A stretch of 8,379 nt of DNA from JAAZVM01 sp041642635 (GCA_041642635.1 JBEPWB010000053.1:1-8379); one strand, 5' to 3'. Positions 1 through 8,000 are shown, counted from the stretch's first letter. Program-made: numbers and translations. The notes: generated by a model not told the origin, from the letters alone.

Positions 1-625
1 TTAATTCTTGAATTTTTACATTTTGTTTACTTATTTCACCAGAAATTATTTGTTTTGTAATAGAAATAATTTTATTTGGGTCCACATCAATTAATAAATC
101 TATTGGCTCTGCAGTAGTTGGTAGGTGCCATTCAATATTATTTCAAGCTTTTATAGTATATGTATCCCTAACTCAAGCAAAGTGTCCAATTTGAGCTTTG
201 TTAGTTTCTACTATTAAACTATTTTCCAGGCTTTCATTAGTTTCTATTTTGTTTGTATTTTCTTGTTTATTTTCTCATCAGATTTTTATAAAACTTTCAT
301 TAAAAATATTTATTATATAAATATTTTCTCAAATGCTTATTTCATATGAATTATTATCTATTTGATTTAATTCTATAATATCTCATTTTTGTATAGCTTC
401 AACTTGTTCAATATTATTTAAAAAAGTCGATCTCAAAATTGTTCTGTCATCTACTGGAATATTTCTACTTATAGATTCATTCATAATAGAATAAAGAGTC
501 TCTGATCAATCTTCTTTTTGAACTTCGTATTGTCATAATTTGTTAAAACCTTCCTCTAAAAAATGTTTTTCGCTACTTGATTTTTCGTTAACCTCAACAT
601 TAGGATTTATATTTTCAGGAGTCAT
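1..625 (-). CDS. hypothetical protein, 3' end beyond the left edge (partial)
   Basis: I do not recognise this protein. With TGA read as Gly, the frame is open from an ATG at 623-625 down to the left edge without any TAA or TAG, giving 208 residues; the C-terminus is outside the window. It begins MTPENINPNVEVNEK. An in-frame TAG lies at 659-661 upstream, and this ATG is the first start after it. The sequence is rich in Glu, Asn, Ile and Lys and is mostly polar and acidic. I see no signal peptide, membrane segment or known catalytic motif. Residues about 75-110 (IQKGDIIEL onward) alternate hydrophobic and polar residues as in a small beta domain. A linker rich in Glu, Asn and Thr follows (about 117-137), then a second compact part containing HFAGVRDTYTIKAG. 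I count 8 TGA glycines against 3 GGN, so it is coding under the same code as its neighbours. It is divergent from dnaE; function unknown. Confidence 0.8.
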
Positions 626-644
626 ATTTTTATAATTTAATATT

Positions 645-684
645 ATTATACATTTATACTATCATTAAAATTTAAATTCGTCAA
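645..684 (-). promoter_or_regulatory. candidate promoter for the left-edge hypothetical gene
   Basis: On the minus strand there is a TTGACG box (679-684), a 17-bp spacer and TAGTAT (656-661). A perfect TATAAT lies further on at 645-650 but has no good -35 at the right distance. The first pair would start transcription about 25-30 bases before the ATG. In such AT-rich DNA, box matches arise easily by chance, so this is only a candidate. Confidence 0.3.
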
Positions 685-708
685 AAATATGAAATAGTAG
701 TTAAAATT

Positions 709-738
709 TTTACAAAAATAGAGTGGTTTTTTTATAAA
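709..738 (+). promoter_or_regulatory. candidate promoter for dnaE
   Basis: TTTACA (709-714) and TATAAA (733-738) are separated by 18 bp on the plus strand, about 50 bases before the dnaE ATG. The spacer holds the only GC-containing stretch nearby (GAGTGG). No Shine-Dalgarno sequence is visible in the A-rich leader before the ATG at 790. Confidence 0.35.
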
Positions 739-789
739 ATTTAGATACAATAATTTGGATAAAATAATTAAAAAATAACTAAAAAATAA

Positions 790-3700
790 ATGTTTGTACA
801 CCTACATAATCATTCTCATTTTTCTATGTTGGAATGACTTCCAAAACCAAAAGATTACGTCCAAAGAGCTGTTGAATTATGAATGAACGCAGTTGCAATA
901 ACTGATACTTCTAACGTTCACTGATGTCATGATCTTTATAAAGAAGCTATTTGAGCTGGAATAAAACCAATATTATGAACAGAGATTTATGTAGAATCAA
1001 GTATAGATAATAATATAAATCATAAATTAGTTTTGTTAGCAAAGTCATTAAAATGATACCAAAATATTATTTCACTAACTACAAAAGCTTCACTTGATAA
1101 TGCTTGAAAAACTCCAAAAATTAGTTTTCAAGATATAAAAAATTTAAAAGATGAAAAAAAAGATTTAGAAGTAGTTTGTCTTTCAGGTCCTTTGTCTTGA
1201 GAAATCCCTTTTTATATATTATCTTGAAAAAATGACCAAGAAATAGTTGATAGAATAAAGGAATACCAAGATATTTTTTGAGAGGAAAATTATTTTTTGG
1301 AATTAATTTATCATGACGATATTCCAAAACAAAAATTAATTACAGATAAATTAATTGAAATAAATAAAAATTATAATATTCCAGTAGTTGCCACGAATAA
1401 TAATTTTTATATAAAAAAAAGTGACGCTAAAACACATGATGTTATAATGGCTCTATGATCTTGACACGAATTAGAAAACCCAGATAGACCAACAATGATA
1501 AATTGAGATTATTCTTTTTTATCAGGAGAAGAAATGGAAGCAATGTTTGGTTTTTTGCCAGAAGCTATTGAAAATACAAAAAAAATTGCAGATATGGTGG
1601 ATATTCATATTGAAACTGGATGAATTTTAATACCAAAGTTTGACTTACCAGAAGAACATCAAAAAATATTTGAAGAATCTAAAGCATTAGAACAATCTCA
1701 ATATTACACTGATGATAAATCTTGAAATAAAGAAAATTATATAAAAGAATTAACAAGTGATGAATGGTATTTGAGATATCTTTCATTCAAATGATTGAAC
1801 TGGAGGTACAATTATTGAATAGATAAAGAAACAATTTTTAAACTAGTTCAGAAATTAGACAAACCAAGTCTTGATAAAAAATTAACAGAAACTTCACCAG
1901 AAGAACTAAAAGAATTGTCATTAACTTATTATTCAGAAGAAAAAAAACAAATTCTAGATACTTTTTCAAAAGATTTACAAGATAAAATTGAAAGATTAGA
2001 ATATGAATTAGTTGTAGTTCATGAAATGTGATTTGATGCTTATTTCTTGATAGTTGCAGATTATATTAATTGGGCGAGAGATAATGATATTCCAGTTTGA
2101 CCTTGAAGATGATCAGCTGCTGGTTCTCTTATGGCATTTTTATCATGAATAACTGATATTGATCCACTTCCTTACTGACTTCTTTTTGAAAGATTTTTGA
2201 ACCCAGCCAGAGTTTCGATGCCAGATATCGATACAGATTTTGCTGATACAGATAGAGATAGAGTAGTTAAATATTGTAGTGAAAAATATTGAGCTGACAA
2301 AGTAGTAAATATTTGTACTTTTGGTACTTTTGCTGCTAGAGCTGCAGTTAAAGATGTATGAAGAGTTTATTGAATTCCATTTGCCGAGATGAATTTGTTA
2401 GCAAAATTAATTCCAGAAAAACCAGGTACAAAATTATCAGGAGCACTAGAAGATTCTATTGAGTTCAGAGAGGCATACGAAAACAATCCAAAATACAAGG
2501 AAATAATAGATAATGCTCTAAAAATAGAATGAAATGTTAGACAATTATGAGTTCATGCTTGTGCTGTGATTATTGCTCCAGAATCTATGACGAATTTTAC
2601 GGCTTTGCAACATCCTCCAAAAGACGCAGAAGCAATTGTTACTCAATATAGTGCAAATCCTTTGGAAGATTTAGGGCTTTTAAAAATGGATTTTTTATGA
2701 CTAAGAAACTTAACTGTTATCAAAAGAGCAACAAAAATTATAAAAGCTAATAAGTGAGTTGATATAGATATATTGTGAATTGATCTAAATGATCAAAAAG
2801 TTTTTGATGTTTTTGCTGCTTGAGATACAACTTGAGTTTTTCAGTTTGAATCTGATTGAATGAGAAAATACTTAAAAGATTTATGACCTGATAGTTTTGA
2901 AGATTTAATTGCGATGGTTTCTCTTTATAGACCTGGTCCATTAGCGTATATCCCTACATTTATTGATGTAAAATATTGAAGAAAAGATCTAAAATATTTA
3001 ACTGATGATCTTAGAAAAATTCTAGAGGGAGCTTGATATTCAGAAGAACAAATTCAAGAAGAAAAAAGAAAATTAGATGAAGACTTGAAACCAATTTTGG
3101 ATGTTAGTTACTGAATTGCAGTTTATCAAGAACAATTAATGTTTATTGTTCAATATATGGCTTGATTTAGTCTTTGAGAAGCAGATTTGTTAAGAAGATG
3201 AGTTTGAAAGAAAAAACTAGATGTAGTTGAAGCTCTAAAAAAAGAATTTATTGAAAAATGAGCAGCTTACAAATGATACAAGCCAGAAACAACAAACTAT
3301 ATTTATACAGAAATGATAATGCCGGCTGCAAATTATTCATTTAATAAATCACATGCTGCATGTTATGCTTTTATTGCTTATCAAACTGCTTACTTGAAAG
3401 CATATTATCCAACTGAGTTTTTGACTTCTTTGATGGTTTCAGACGAGGAAAATATGGAAAGAATAGTTTTAGAAGTTTGAGAATGTGAATTAAAATCAAT
3501 TTCTGTTTTACCTCCAAGTGTGAACGAATCTCTAAAACATTTTACATATATAGATGATAAAAATATCAGATTTTGATTAAAAGCAATCAAATGAATTGGT
3601 AATTGACCTATTGATAAAATTATTCAAGCAAGAGAAACTGCAGGATGAAAATTCGATTCTTTAGAAGATTTTATAGAATATTGTTGAAAAGAAGTAATTA

Positions 3701-4797
3701 ACAAAAAATCGCTTGAAGCGTTAATTATGTCTTGAGCGATGGATGAATTATGAATGAGAAAACAAATGTTTAAATCAATTGATGACATAATTAAATATTG
3801 TCGCCGTGATGAAAAACAAAAAGAAACTAGTCAAATTTGATTATTTGATAATTCTGAAGAATTTGAAGATAAGCTAGAACTTATTCAATCGGAAGATTTT
3901 AGTTTTGAAGAAAAACTAGTTTGAGAAAAAGAAATGATTGGTTTTACTGTTTCTGGTCACGCACTTGATTGATTAAAAAGATATTGTGCTAGAAGAAGCC
4001 AAAAAACAAAAAAACTAAAAATGTGATTTGATGAATTATTGGAATTAGATAAGGCACAAAATCCAGAAAAATACGAGCCAAAAGATATTGAAATGTGATT
4101 AGACTCCTCTAATGAAAAACCTAAAAAACAAAATAATCAAAATAATGATGAAATTGTTCAAGCGGCTTGAGTTATTCTAGATTTGAGAAAAATTACAACT
4201 AAAACTTGAAAACAAATGATGTTTTTAAAATGTGAATGATTTGATTATGATTTTGAAGTTGTTATTTTTCCAAAAGATATTGATAAATATAAAGACAAAT
4301 TAGATATTGATAAAATTGTTATTGTTACAGGTAGTTTGGATATCAATTTTGAATACAAAAGAAAATCTATTAGAGCAAGTGATATAAAAGTAGCAAGTAT
4401 TACTATGGTTAGAGAACAAGCTCAAGATTTATGACTTTTTGATAAATCAAAGAGATATGTTAATATTAATTTAAATGAAATAAAAGAAGAAGAATTATCA
4501 AACGAAAATAATGATGAAGATAAGTGCAATATAATAAAAGAAAATTTTGAAGAAAAATTAGACAAAAAAATATCTGATTCTAAAAAAGAACCAGAATGAC
4601 AATTAACAGAAAAATTTGTTATAGATATTCCAAATAACGCTGTAAAACAAGATTTACACGATCTAAAAACTTTCTTGGGTGAATTAAAACCTTGATATAC
4701 AAAAATTTTTATAAACCTAAAATGACAAGAAATAGATACAAAACTTAGTATTCAAGATTTAGAAGAATTAAAAAACTGGATACAAAAAAAATGGTAA
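790..4797 (+). CDS. dnaE: DNA polymerase III subunit alpha (DnaE), UGA=Gly
   Basis: Replicative DNA polymerase of the DnaE type, 1335 aa with TGA as Gly, ending in TAA; E. coli DnaE is 1160 aa. I count about 64 in-frame TGA against about 18 GGN codons. An N-terminal PHP domain (1 to about 225) begins FVHLHNHSHFSMLEG. The polymerase core has G437-P-G-R-G-S442, catalytic Asp479 and Asp481 in PDIDTDF, and Asp634 in LKMDFLGLR. The fingers carry SLYRPGP, YGIAVYQEQ, LLRRGVGKKK and FNKSHAACYA. Next come a helix-hairpin-helix region (about 927-995), an OB fold (about 1121-1205) and an acidic linker before a C-terminal domain. Clamp-binding-like motifs are QIGLF (1015-1019) and QDLGLF (1212-1217). Relative to typical family members there are insertions at about 341-397 and 747-767. 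Several PHP metal-ligand positions are altered (N204 and F206 in ATNNNFY, P134 for the usual Cys), so the PHP nuclease is probably inactive and proofreading would need another protein. The start was chosen because the PHP domain begins at this ATG. Confidence 0.97.
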
Positions 4798-4831
4798 AAA
4801 AATGATAATCTTTTAAGATTATCATTTTTTA
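4796..4831. terminator. bidirectional terminator between converging dnaE and typA
   Basis: A 12-bp perfect stem (arms 4801-4812 and 4815-4826) is flanked by an A-run on the left and a T-run on the right, which extend the pairing. It therefore works as an intrinsic terminator for dnaE on the plus strand and for typA on the minus strand. The two-base loop given by strict pairing would open to about four in practice. The typA stop codon (4819-4821) lies inside the right arm. Confidence 0.85.
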
Positions 4832-6621
4832 TTTCTTTTTCTTTCTCATTCAGTTAAGTATTTTTTTCTTAATCTAATAGTTTCAGGAGTAACTTCCACG
4901 TACTCATCTTCTGAAATATAATCAATGGCTTCTTCCAAAGTCATTAATTTTGGTGGAGTAAGTTTTAACGCTTCATCAGTACCAGAAGCTCTAACATTAG
5001 TAAGTTTCTTATTTTTTGTCGAGTTTACAGATAAATCTTGGTCTTTATTTGATTCTCAAATAATCATACCTTCATAAATTTCAGTAGCAGGTTCAACAAA
5101 TATTGTACCTCTATCTTGTAAATTAAATAATGAGTAAGCCATAGTTTTACCATTTTCCATAGAAATCATAGAACCTCTGTCTCTTTTTTCTATTGGTCCT
5201 TTGTAAGGAGCGAATTCTTCAAAACCACTTGAAATTAAACCTTCACCTTTAGTCATTGTTGTAAATTCAGATTTGAAACCTAATAATCATCTAGTAGGAA
5301 CTTTAAATTCTAAATTTACTAAACCATTTTCAGGTAACATTGATAACATTTCTCATCTTCTTTTACCTAGAGCTGCAATAACTGATCATTCCACACCTTC
5401 TGGAACTGTAATTCATACTTTTTCAATAGGTTCTAATTTTTTACCATCTTCTTCTTTCATAATTACTATTGGAGCACCAACTTGTAATTCAAATCATTCT
5501 CTTCTCATAGTTTCTATAAGTACAGACAAATGTAATTCTCATCTACCTGAAACTTCATAGTTTTCTCCAGAATCAAAATTTACTTTTAATCATACATTAG
5601 TTTCTAATTCTTTTTCTAATCTATCTCTTATTTGTCTAGAAGTAACAAATTTTCATTCTCTACCAGCAAAAGGAGAATTATTTACTAAGAATTCCATTTT
5701 TAGAGTAGGTTCGTCAATAGTAATTGCTTCCATTGGTTTTGCACCAGTAACAGAAGAAATAGTTTCACCTACGAAAATATCAGGAATACCAGCAATAGTA
5801 ACAATATCTCAAGCAGTTGCTTCTTTTACTTTAACTTTTGCTAAACCTTGATTTGTTAATATTTCAGTAATTTTTCCTTTTCTTTCAGTTCCATCATTAG
5901 CAGTAACATAAACTTCTTGTCCAATTTTAACAACTCATTCATATATTCTACCAATACCTAATCTTCATAAGAAATTATCAAAACCTAAGTTAGCAACTTG
6001 CATTTTGAATGGAGCTTCTGAGTCATTAGCTGCTTCAGGAACTTTTTTGAGAATATAATCAAGTAGAGTATTTATTGATTCTTGTTCAGGATTTTCATCA
6101 GTCCAAGCTTTACCATCTCTAGCAATTGCATAAACTGGTTCATTTAATAATTCACATTGTTCATCATTAGCACCTAATTGTACAAATAAATCAAATAATT
6201 GATCTATTACCCAGTCAGGTCTAGCACTAGGTTTATCCATTTTGTTTATTACAACAATTGGACTTAATCCTTGTTCTAAAGATTTTTTTAATACGAATTT
6301 TGTTTGAGGCATAGGACCTTCATAAGCATCAACAACCAAACAAACTGAATCAACTGTTCTAAGTACTCTTTCTACTTCTGAACCAAAGTCAGCATGCCCT
6401 GGAGTATCAACTATATTAATTTTGTTTCCTTTATAATTAATACCAGTATTTTTTGAATAAATAGTGATACCTCTTTCTTGTTCTTGAGCATTTGAGTCCA
6501 TTGCTCTTTCTTCAAGACCTATTCTAGTATCAAAATTATCATCAGCTTTTAATAATTCGTCAACAAGAGTAGTTTTCCCATGATCAACATGGGCAATAAT
6601 TGCTATATTTCTAAAAGACAT
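4819..6621 (-). CDS. typA: GTP-binding protein TypA/BipA, UGA=Gly
   Basis: Ribosome-associated translational GTPase of the TypA/BipA family, 600 aa with TGA as Gly (E. coli BipA is about 607). It acts on the 50S subunit and in ribosome assembly under stress. GTPase motifs are G1 AHVDHGKTT (10-18), G2 RGIT (50-53), G3 DTPGH (72-76) and G4 NKMD (126-129). Family signatures follow: GRIYEG (domain II), VSGRGELHLSVLIETMRREG (EF-G-like domain III), PTRGLLGFKSEF, LQDRGTIF, KKLTNVRASGTDEA and EYVEVTPETIRLRK near the C-terminus. Residues 1-218 contain no TGA and 12 GGN glycines; the remainder has about 14 TGA. Under the standard code the gene would look like several broken pieces. The end reads NKKG then TAA, the last Gly being TGA, within the shared terminator. 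The start gives the canonical N-terminus (RNIAIIAHVDHGKTT); no Shine-Dalgarno is seen. It is separated from the upstream ribosomal operon by a hairpin array and probably has its own promoter. Confidence 0.97.
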
Positions 6622-6651
6622 AAATTTATGTTCTAAAATGTTAAAATAAAT

Positions 6652-6687
6652 AAATTAAGTTCGGTTAAAATTACCCGAACTTAATTT
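6652..6687 (-). promoter_or_regulatory. stem-loop in the typA leader
   Basis: Inverted repeat with 13-bp perfect arms (6652-6664 and 6675-6687) around a 10-base loop. The arms contain TTCGG/CCGAA, unusually GC-rich for this region. If typA starts from the promoter just upstream, the stem would form within a few bases of the 5' end of the typA mRNA. On the minus strand it is followed by TTTATTTATTTT, so it could be a weak terminator or attenuator, or a 5' stabilising structure. The role is inferred. Confidence 0.55.
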
Positions 6688-6696
6688 TACGCGCGA

Positions 6697-6724
6697 ATTA
6701 TATTTACAAAAACTAAAAAGTAAA
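6697..6724 (-). promoter_or_regulatory. candidate typA promoter with GC-rich discriminator
   Basis: On the minus strand TTTACT (6719-6724), a 16-bp spacer and a perfect TATAAT (6697-6702) precede TCGCGCG (6690-6696). The start would fall near 6689, giving a leader of about 68 bases. The -35 box sits partly in the loop and partly in an arm of the inverted repeat at 6703-6743. A GC-rich discriminator between -10 and +1 is typical of stringently controlled promoters in well-studied bacteria; its role here is inference. Confidence 0.45.
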
Positions 6725-6743
6725 GTTTTTTAGTTTTTGTAAA
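6703..6743. repeat. inverted repeat, 17-bp arms
   Basis: Perfect 17-bp arms (6703-6719 and 6727-6743) surround a 7-base loop. The outer two bases are shared with the 48-bp palindrome to the right, so only one of the two can fully form at a time. Each strand's second arm is T-rich (TTTTTAGTTTTTG), so it may back up termination after rpsR. The typA promoter candidate lies across it. Confidence 0.7.
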
Positions 6744-6789
6744 TAAACAAAATAAGCTTTGGAATATTCCAAAGCTTATTTTGTTTATT
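6742..6789. terminator. 48-bp perfect palindrome, probable rpsR operon terminator
   Basis: Two 24-base arms (6742-6765 and 6766-6789) are perfectly complementary with no spacer; the centre is CCAAAGCTTGG-like DNA arranged around GGAATATTCC. It starts five bases after the rpsR stop codon, the usual place for a terminator of the rpsF-ssb-rpsR transcript. The second arm ends in TTTTGTTTATT on the minus strand, which supplies U-rich RNA. The exact symmetry over 48 bases is unusually long for a simple terminator. Confidence 0.65.
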
Positions 6790-6793
6790 ATAA

Positions 6794-7012
6794 TTATCCT
6801 TCATAATTAGGGTCAAATCCTTTAACAAAAGGTAATAAAGCCATAATTCTAGCTTTTTTAATAGCTTTTGCTAATTTTTTTTGATTTTTTAAACATACAC
6901 CAGTATAGTATCTAGGAGTAATTTTACCAAATTTAGTTATATATTTTTTTAATAGTTCTACATTTTTGTAGTCTATATTTTGTCCATCTAATGGACATTC
7001 TTTTTTTGCCAT
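6794..7012 (-). CDS. rpsR: 30S ribosomal protein S18
   Basis: Small-subunit ribosomal protein S18, 72 aa, which pairs with S6 on the platform of the 30S subunit. The conserved core IDYKNVELLKKYIT, FGKITPRYYTGVC, NQKKLAKAIKKAR and MALLPFV is clear, and the length is normal. Cys6 and Cys40 occupy positions used by the zinc-binding form of S18, but the second Cys of the N-terminal CxxC is Asp9 and the usual His near Cys40 is Asn43, so a full zinc site is unlikely. All five Gly codons are GGN and none is TGA. It is the last gene of rpsF-ssb-rpsR; the classic next gene rplI (L9) is not here. It starts 90 bp after ssb without a visible Shine-Dalgarno sequence. Confidence 0.97.
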   Translation of the reverse strand: MAKKECPLDGQNIDYKNVELLKKYITKFGKITPRYYTGVCLKNQKKLAKAIKKARIMALLPFVKGFDPNYEG

Positions 7013-7102
7013 AATATTCTTATTTTTATGTAATAAATTTTGGATATGTAACCAAACATTTTATTTTATGCTTGATAATTTATCTTTTTTAATTTTTTAA
7101 AA

Positions 7103-7501
7103 TTAAAATTTGTCATCTTCATCAAAATCAGATCCTGATGTATCAGTTAGATCTTCAAAGTCTGATTTTTTATTTAAAAAGATTAGGTTAGAAACAACAA
7201 CTTCAGTTTTATACGATTTAGTTCAATCATCTTTTTCTAGTACTCTTGTTTTCAATCTACCTTCAGCATAAACTAATTTACCTTTATTTAAGTGTTTTTC
7301 ACATCTTTCAGCTAAATTTCCCCATGTAACACAGTTATGAAATTCGCTTTCAGATTTTTGTTCTCAATCAGATGTTTTGAAATATCTGTTAGTAGCTATA
7401 GTGAAAATTGCAACTTTTTTATTTGATTCAGTAGTTTTAACTAAAGGGTCTCTAGTTATATTACCAATAAGTATAACTTTGTTAACTGTTCTCATATTCA
7501 T
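7103..7501 (-). CDS. ssb: single-stranded DNA-binding protein, UGA=Gly
   Basis: SSB binds and protects single-stranded DNA during replication and repair and recruits partners through its C-terminal tip. With TGA as Gly it is 132 aa. The OB fold (about 1-105) shows VNKVILIGNITRDP, FTIATNR, FHNCVTWGNLAERC, LNKGKLVYAEGRLKTR and a final strand ending in VVVSNLIFL. Two conserved glycines are TGA (SDGEQ and DDGTK). A short acidic tail ends DFDEDDKF, keeping the DDxF pattern of the partner-binding tip but with Lys where Pro is usual. The start is ATG at 7501; a second in-frame ATG two codons later is also possible, and the family N-terminus fits either. It lies between rpsF (36-bp gap) and rpsR (90-bp gap) in the standard order. 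The linker is much shorter than in E. coli SSB. Confidence 0.97.
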
Positions 7502-7537
7502 TTATATTATAAATAGTATAAAATTTGAAGTTTATAA

Positions 7538-7825
7538 TTAAGCTTCTTTTTTAGTAAACATGTATCTTATTATATTTTTATCTAAGTTTATTTTTCTTGA
7601 TAATTCTTTAATAAGTTTACCGTCTATTTCTAAATCATATAAAATATAAAAACCTCTATCAGATTTATTAATTTTATAAGCTAATTTTTTGTCTCACCAT
7701 ATATCTTCTTTTTCTATTTTAGCTTCATTTTGTTCAAATAAGCTTTTTAAATTCTCTATTGAAGAATCTCTATCTTCTTCAGAAAGATTAGGTTTAATAA
7801 TTAGCATTAGTTCGTAATTTGCCAT
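7538..7825 (-). CDS. rpsF: 30S ribosomal protein S6, UGA=Gly
   Basis: Small-subunit ribosomal protein S6, 95 aa, partner of S18 on the 30S platform. It matches the family along its length: MANYELMLIIKPNLSEED, then the strand WGDKKLAYKINKSDRGFYILYDLEIDG (split here in my reading as WGDKKLAYKINK and SDRGFYILYDL), and a basic end FTKKEA. The Gly of WGDKKLAY is a TGA codon, exactly where the family has WGxRxLAY. It is first in the rpsF-ssb-rpsR operon. It has the only clear Shine-Dalgarno in the window, AAAGGA (7829-7834), about three bases before the ATG, which supports this start. Confidence 0.96.
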
Positions 7826-7864
7826 ATTTCCTTTGGGTTATTATCCAATTATCAATAATAAATC

Positions 7865-7881
7865 TTTGTTTTTTTAACAAA
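7865..7881 (-). promoter_or_regulatory. small hairpin in the rpsF leader
   Basis: A 6-bp stem (7865-7870 with 7876-7881) and five-base loop lie about 40 bases before the rpsF ATG. S6:S18 are known in several bacteria to bind their own leader RNA through a CCG-containing bulge, but no CCG element is seen here, so autoregulation by that motif is not supported. Confidence 0.2.
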
Positions 7882-7915
7882 AATTAGCATTAGTAGAATT
7901 CCTAAATATAATACA

Positions 7916-7921
7916 ATTATA
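7916..7921 (-). promoter_or_regulatory. candidate -10 box for the rpsF-ssb-rpsR operon
   Basis: A perfect TATAAT on the minus strand about 90 bases before rpsF. No convincing -35 lies 16-18 bp upstream (CCAATT or TCCAAT at best). TTTACA lies too close. The box is within a small interrupted inverted repeat TACAAT/ATTGTA (7912-7926), which could be an operator or chance. Confidence 0.3.
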
Positions 7922-7957
7922 TTGTAAAAACTTTACTTAATTGGAAGGATGTAAAAA

Positions 7958-7974
7958 TACTTTTTAAAAAAGTA
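7958..7974. repeat. short inverted repeat in the rpsF-tRNA divergent region
   Basis: TACTTTTT and AAAAAGTA form 8-bp arms around one base. It lies between the divergent transcription units. The low complexity makes chance likely; no function is assigned. Confidence 0.3.
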
Positions 7975-8000
7975 GCATCATTTTATTTAATAAAATTAAT

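Noticed and set aside
1121..1327. Minus-strand open frame of 68 codons
   Set aside because: It lies entirely inside dnaE, antisense to the conserved PHP region, with a Lys/Phe/Leu composition expected from the complement of AT-rich coding DNA.
2747..2941. Minus-strand open frame of 64 codons
   Set aside because: Antisense to the conserved DnaE fingers region; no start signal or family resemblance.
3405..3590. Minus-strand open frame of 61 codons
   Set aside because: Antisense to dnaE, where the sense frame carries conserved residues.
790..4797. dnaE as a decayed pseudogene because of many TGA codons
   Set aside because: All catalytic residues are intact, every TGA I checked falls at a plausible Gly, and no TAA, TAG or frameshift interrupts the frame.
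5056..5256. Separate small gene beginning MTKGEGLISSG
   Set aside because: It is an internal piece of typA bounded by TGA codons that are glycine here.
5273..5560. Plus-strand open frame of 95 codons
   Set aside because: Antisense to domains III-V of typA; the Ser/Thr/His-rich translation is what the complement of that region gives.
7013..7102. Possible short peptide gene between ssb and rpsR on the minus strand (starts ATGTTTGGTTAC)
   Set aside because: About 23 codons, running into rpsR in another frame, with no ribosome site and no recognisable sequence. I see only an AT-rich spacer.
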